This document shows positions 13,403-14,641 of a stretch of 14,641 nucleotides of DNA, in pieces. This DNA comes from Clostridium sp. CAG:914 (lineage in GTDB: Bacteria > Bacillota_I > Bacilli_A > RF39 > UBA660). The stretch's first letter is position 1. The number at the start of each line of letters is the position of its first letter. The position numbers and the translations under genes were made by a program. A model generated the notes under the pieces. It searched no databases and was not told the DNA's origin. It was given only the letters and a program-made list of their open reading frames with translations. Location: NCBI GenBank assembly GCA_000437895.1, contig FR902149.1, forward strand, positions 1 through 14,641, given 5' to 3'.

Positions 13403-14447
13403 ATATTTTAAAGAGGATATTGATTATTTAATTGAAAATTGTAAGTATTTAATAGAACTTGATAAAAAAACAGTTTTGATAACAGGTTCGACAGGACTGA
13501 TAGGTTCTTTATTAATTAAAACTATATTAGAAAACAATAAGGTTAGGAAAATGAATACTAAAGTTATTGCTCTATGTAGAAATGAAGAAAAGTTTAAAGA
13601 GATGTTTATAGATTATTTAAATGATATTAATTTAAAATTGATTTTATCTGATATAAAAGATAATGTAGAAATTGAAGATTCTATTGATTATATAATTCAT
13701 ACTGCTGCAATTACTAAATCTAAACTATTAGTAGATTTTCCTGTTGAAACTACTATGACTGCTGTTATTGGAACAAGAAATATTTTAGAATTTGCTAAAG
13801 AAAAAAAAGTATCTTCTATGGTGTATTTATCTTCAATGGAAGTGTATGGAACATTTAAAGAGAGTAATATTATAGATGAAGATATGTTAGGATATATTGA
13901 TTTAAAGAATGTTAGGAATGGTTATCCAGAATCTAAAAGACTATGCGAATATTTGTGTAATGCTTATGCTAAAGAATACAATGTTAATGTAAAATCTATA
14001 AGACTTGCTCAAACTTTTGGGGCTGGAGTGCCAATTGATGATACGAGAATTTTTGCGTCAATTGCAAGAAGTGTCATTAATAATGAAGATATTATTTTAC
14101 ATACGAAAGGGTTAAGCGAAGCAAATTATTGTTATACTGCTGATGCAATTGAAGCCATATTCACTGTTTTGATAAATGGTTCAAATGGAGAAGCATACAA
14201 TGTTGCTAATGAAGAATGCCATACTACAATAAGCAAAATGGCTCAAATGGTATGTAAAGAAATAGCAAACGATAAGATTAAAGTAGTATATGATATTCCT
14301 AAAGATATTTCTATTAATGGATATGCCCCTGACACTAAAATGAAACTAAGTAGTAATAAAATAAGGAAATTAGGTTGGATTCCTAAAAATAATTTATTGG
14401 ATTCATATAAAAAATTAATTTTAAGCTATAAAGAAAGAATGAGGTAA
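13395..14447 (+). CDS. Extended-SDR NAD(P)-dependent epimerase/dehydratase
   Basis: The 350-residue protein has a Rossmann motif at 31-37 (ITGSTGLIG, Gly31/34/37), HTAAITKS, the catalytic Ser region YLSSMEVYG (Ser146/147), the YPESK active-site Tyr177 and Lys181, and IRLAQTFGAG. These are the marks of the extended SDR sugar-nucleotide epimerase/dehydratase group. It is not related to the zinc-type TarJ reductase. The ATG overlaps the end of the cytidylyltransferase gene by 8 bp, with AGGAG (13381-13385) as RBS, so the two are translationally coupled and probably act on consecutive intermediates, either modifying a CDP-sugar or preparing the sugar or polyol phosphate. An N-terminal extension of about 25 residues precedes the Rossmann strand. 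The exact reaction cannot be read from the sequence. Confidence 0.85.
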   Translation: MDKYFKEDIDYLIENCKYLIELDKKTVLITGSTGLIGSLLIKTILENNKVRKMNTKVIALCRNEEKFKEMFIDYLNDINLKLILSDIKDNVEIEDSIDYIIHTAAITKSKLLVDFPVETTMTAVIGTRNILEFAKEKKVSSMVYLSSMEVYGTFKESNIIDEDMLGYIDLKNVRNGYPESKRLCEYLCNAYAKEYNVNVKSIRLAQTFGAGVPIDDTRIFASIARSVINNEDIILHTKGLSEANYCYTADAIEAIFTVLINGSNGEAYNVANEECHTTISKMAQMVCKEIANDKIKVVYDIPKDISINGYAPDTKMKLSSNKIRKLGWIPKNNLLDSYKKLILSYKERMR

Positions 14448-14448
14448 A

Positions 14449-14641
14449 ATGAAAAGAACAATAAAAAAGATTATTGTAAATATCATGTCTATTTTTAAAA
14501 TTAAAAATGTTATTGTTTTTGAAAGCAATGCTGATTACTCAGATAATTCAAGGGCTTTTTATGAATATTTAATTAGGGAAAAATACAATGAAAAATATAA
14601 AATATATTGGTTTGTTAATGATAGTAAAAAGTTTAGGGAAA
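14449..14641 (+). CDS. CDP-glycerol glycerophosphotransferase-like protein (TagB/TagF family), 5' part
   Basis: The first 64 residues are present; the gene runs off the window. After a short basic, hydrophobic N-terminus (MKRTIKKIIVNIMSIF) comes NVIVFESNADYSDNSRAFYEYL and then YKIYWFVND (shown as separate pieces of one stretch), the characteristic opening of TagB/TagF/TarL-type polyol-phosphate transferases. These enzymes use CDP-glycerol or CDP-ribitol to prime or polymerise teichoic acids at the inner face of the membrane. The ATG is 1 nt after the SDR stop, with GAGG overlapping that stop, so it is in the same operon. It is the likely consumer of the CDP-polyols made by the upstream cytidylyltransferases; whether glycerol or ribitol is used cannot be told from this part. 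Confidence 0.85.
   Translation, partial: MKRTIKKIIVNIMSIFKIKNVIVFESNADYSDNSRAFYEYLIREKYNEKYKIYWFVNDSKKFRE

Noticed and set aside
1..14641. CRISPR array, tRNA/rRNA genes, insertion sequence or prophage
   Set aside because: No spaced direct-repeat array, no cloverleaf or rRNA-like sequence, and no transposase, integrase or phage structural genes were seen.

Overview
The window reads as chromosome of a very AT-rich Bacillota bacterium, probably an uncultured, small-genome relative of Bacilli/Mollicutes. Reasons: G+C is visibly very low, TGA is a normal stop, ribosome binding sites are strong AGGAGG types, and promoters are canonical sigma-A boxes. The gene order infC-rpmI-rplT is present, and next to it lies a spoVID-ysxE-like spore-coat pair, an arrangement known from Bacilli. 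No species can be named from the sequence alone. Almost everything is on the + strand.

Layout. 1-283: a short minus-strand ORF with its own promoter and RBS, a perfect 24-bp tandem duplication, then a good promoter. 284-4143: a run of membrane genes, namely a one-pass protein, a sensor with two substrate-binding-like domains and a degenerate GGDEF domain, a YihY/BrkB-type protein, and a small membrane protein with a K/E-rich tail. It ends at a terminator (4158-4192). 4247-7165: phosphoglycerate mutase gpmI, then three small membrane or exported proteins of unknown function, one perhaps a cysteine-less thioredoxin-like domain. 7207-8773: a SpoVID-like protein (N-terminal SPOCS-like domain, C-terminal LysM) overlapped by a YsxE/CotS-like kinase-fold protein. 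8747-8947 may hold a small minus-strand membrane protein.

8991-10442: the translation operon infC-rpmI-rplT, with a consensus promoter, a long leader with a terminator and a competing long-range pairing (L20-type attenuation), an ATA start codon for IF3, and a terminator overlapping the rplT stop. 10501-14641: the start of a cell-surface polymer locus. It has a TarI-like ribitol-5-phosphate cytidylyltransferase, a decayed or non-coding 267-bp stretch, an acyltransferase-3 membrane protein, a second divergent IspD/TarI-family cytidylyltransferase overlapping an SDR dehydratase/epimerase, and the 5' end of a CDP-glycerol glycerophosphotransferase-like gene. The two cytidylyltransferases sit behind near-identical 54-bp promoter regions (49/54 identical).

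How it fits together (inference): the two cytidylyltransferases and the SDR would make CDP-activated polyols or sugars, the TagB/TagF-like enzyme would polymerise or transfer a polyol phosphate, and the acyltransferase would decorate the product, giving a teichoic-acid-like or capsular polymer. The spore-coat pair suggests the lineage has, or recently had, endospore formation. Nothing here is a clearly new defence or mobile system. The best leads are the duplicated promoter cassette with the divergent CDP-polyol/sugar module, the infC attenuator, and the altered GGDEF sensor.
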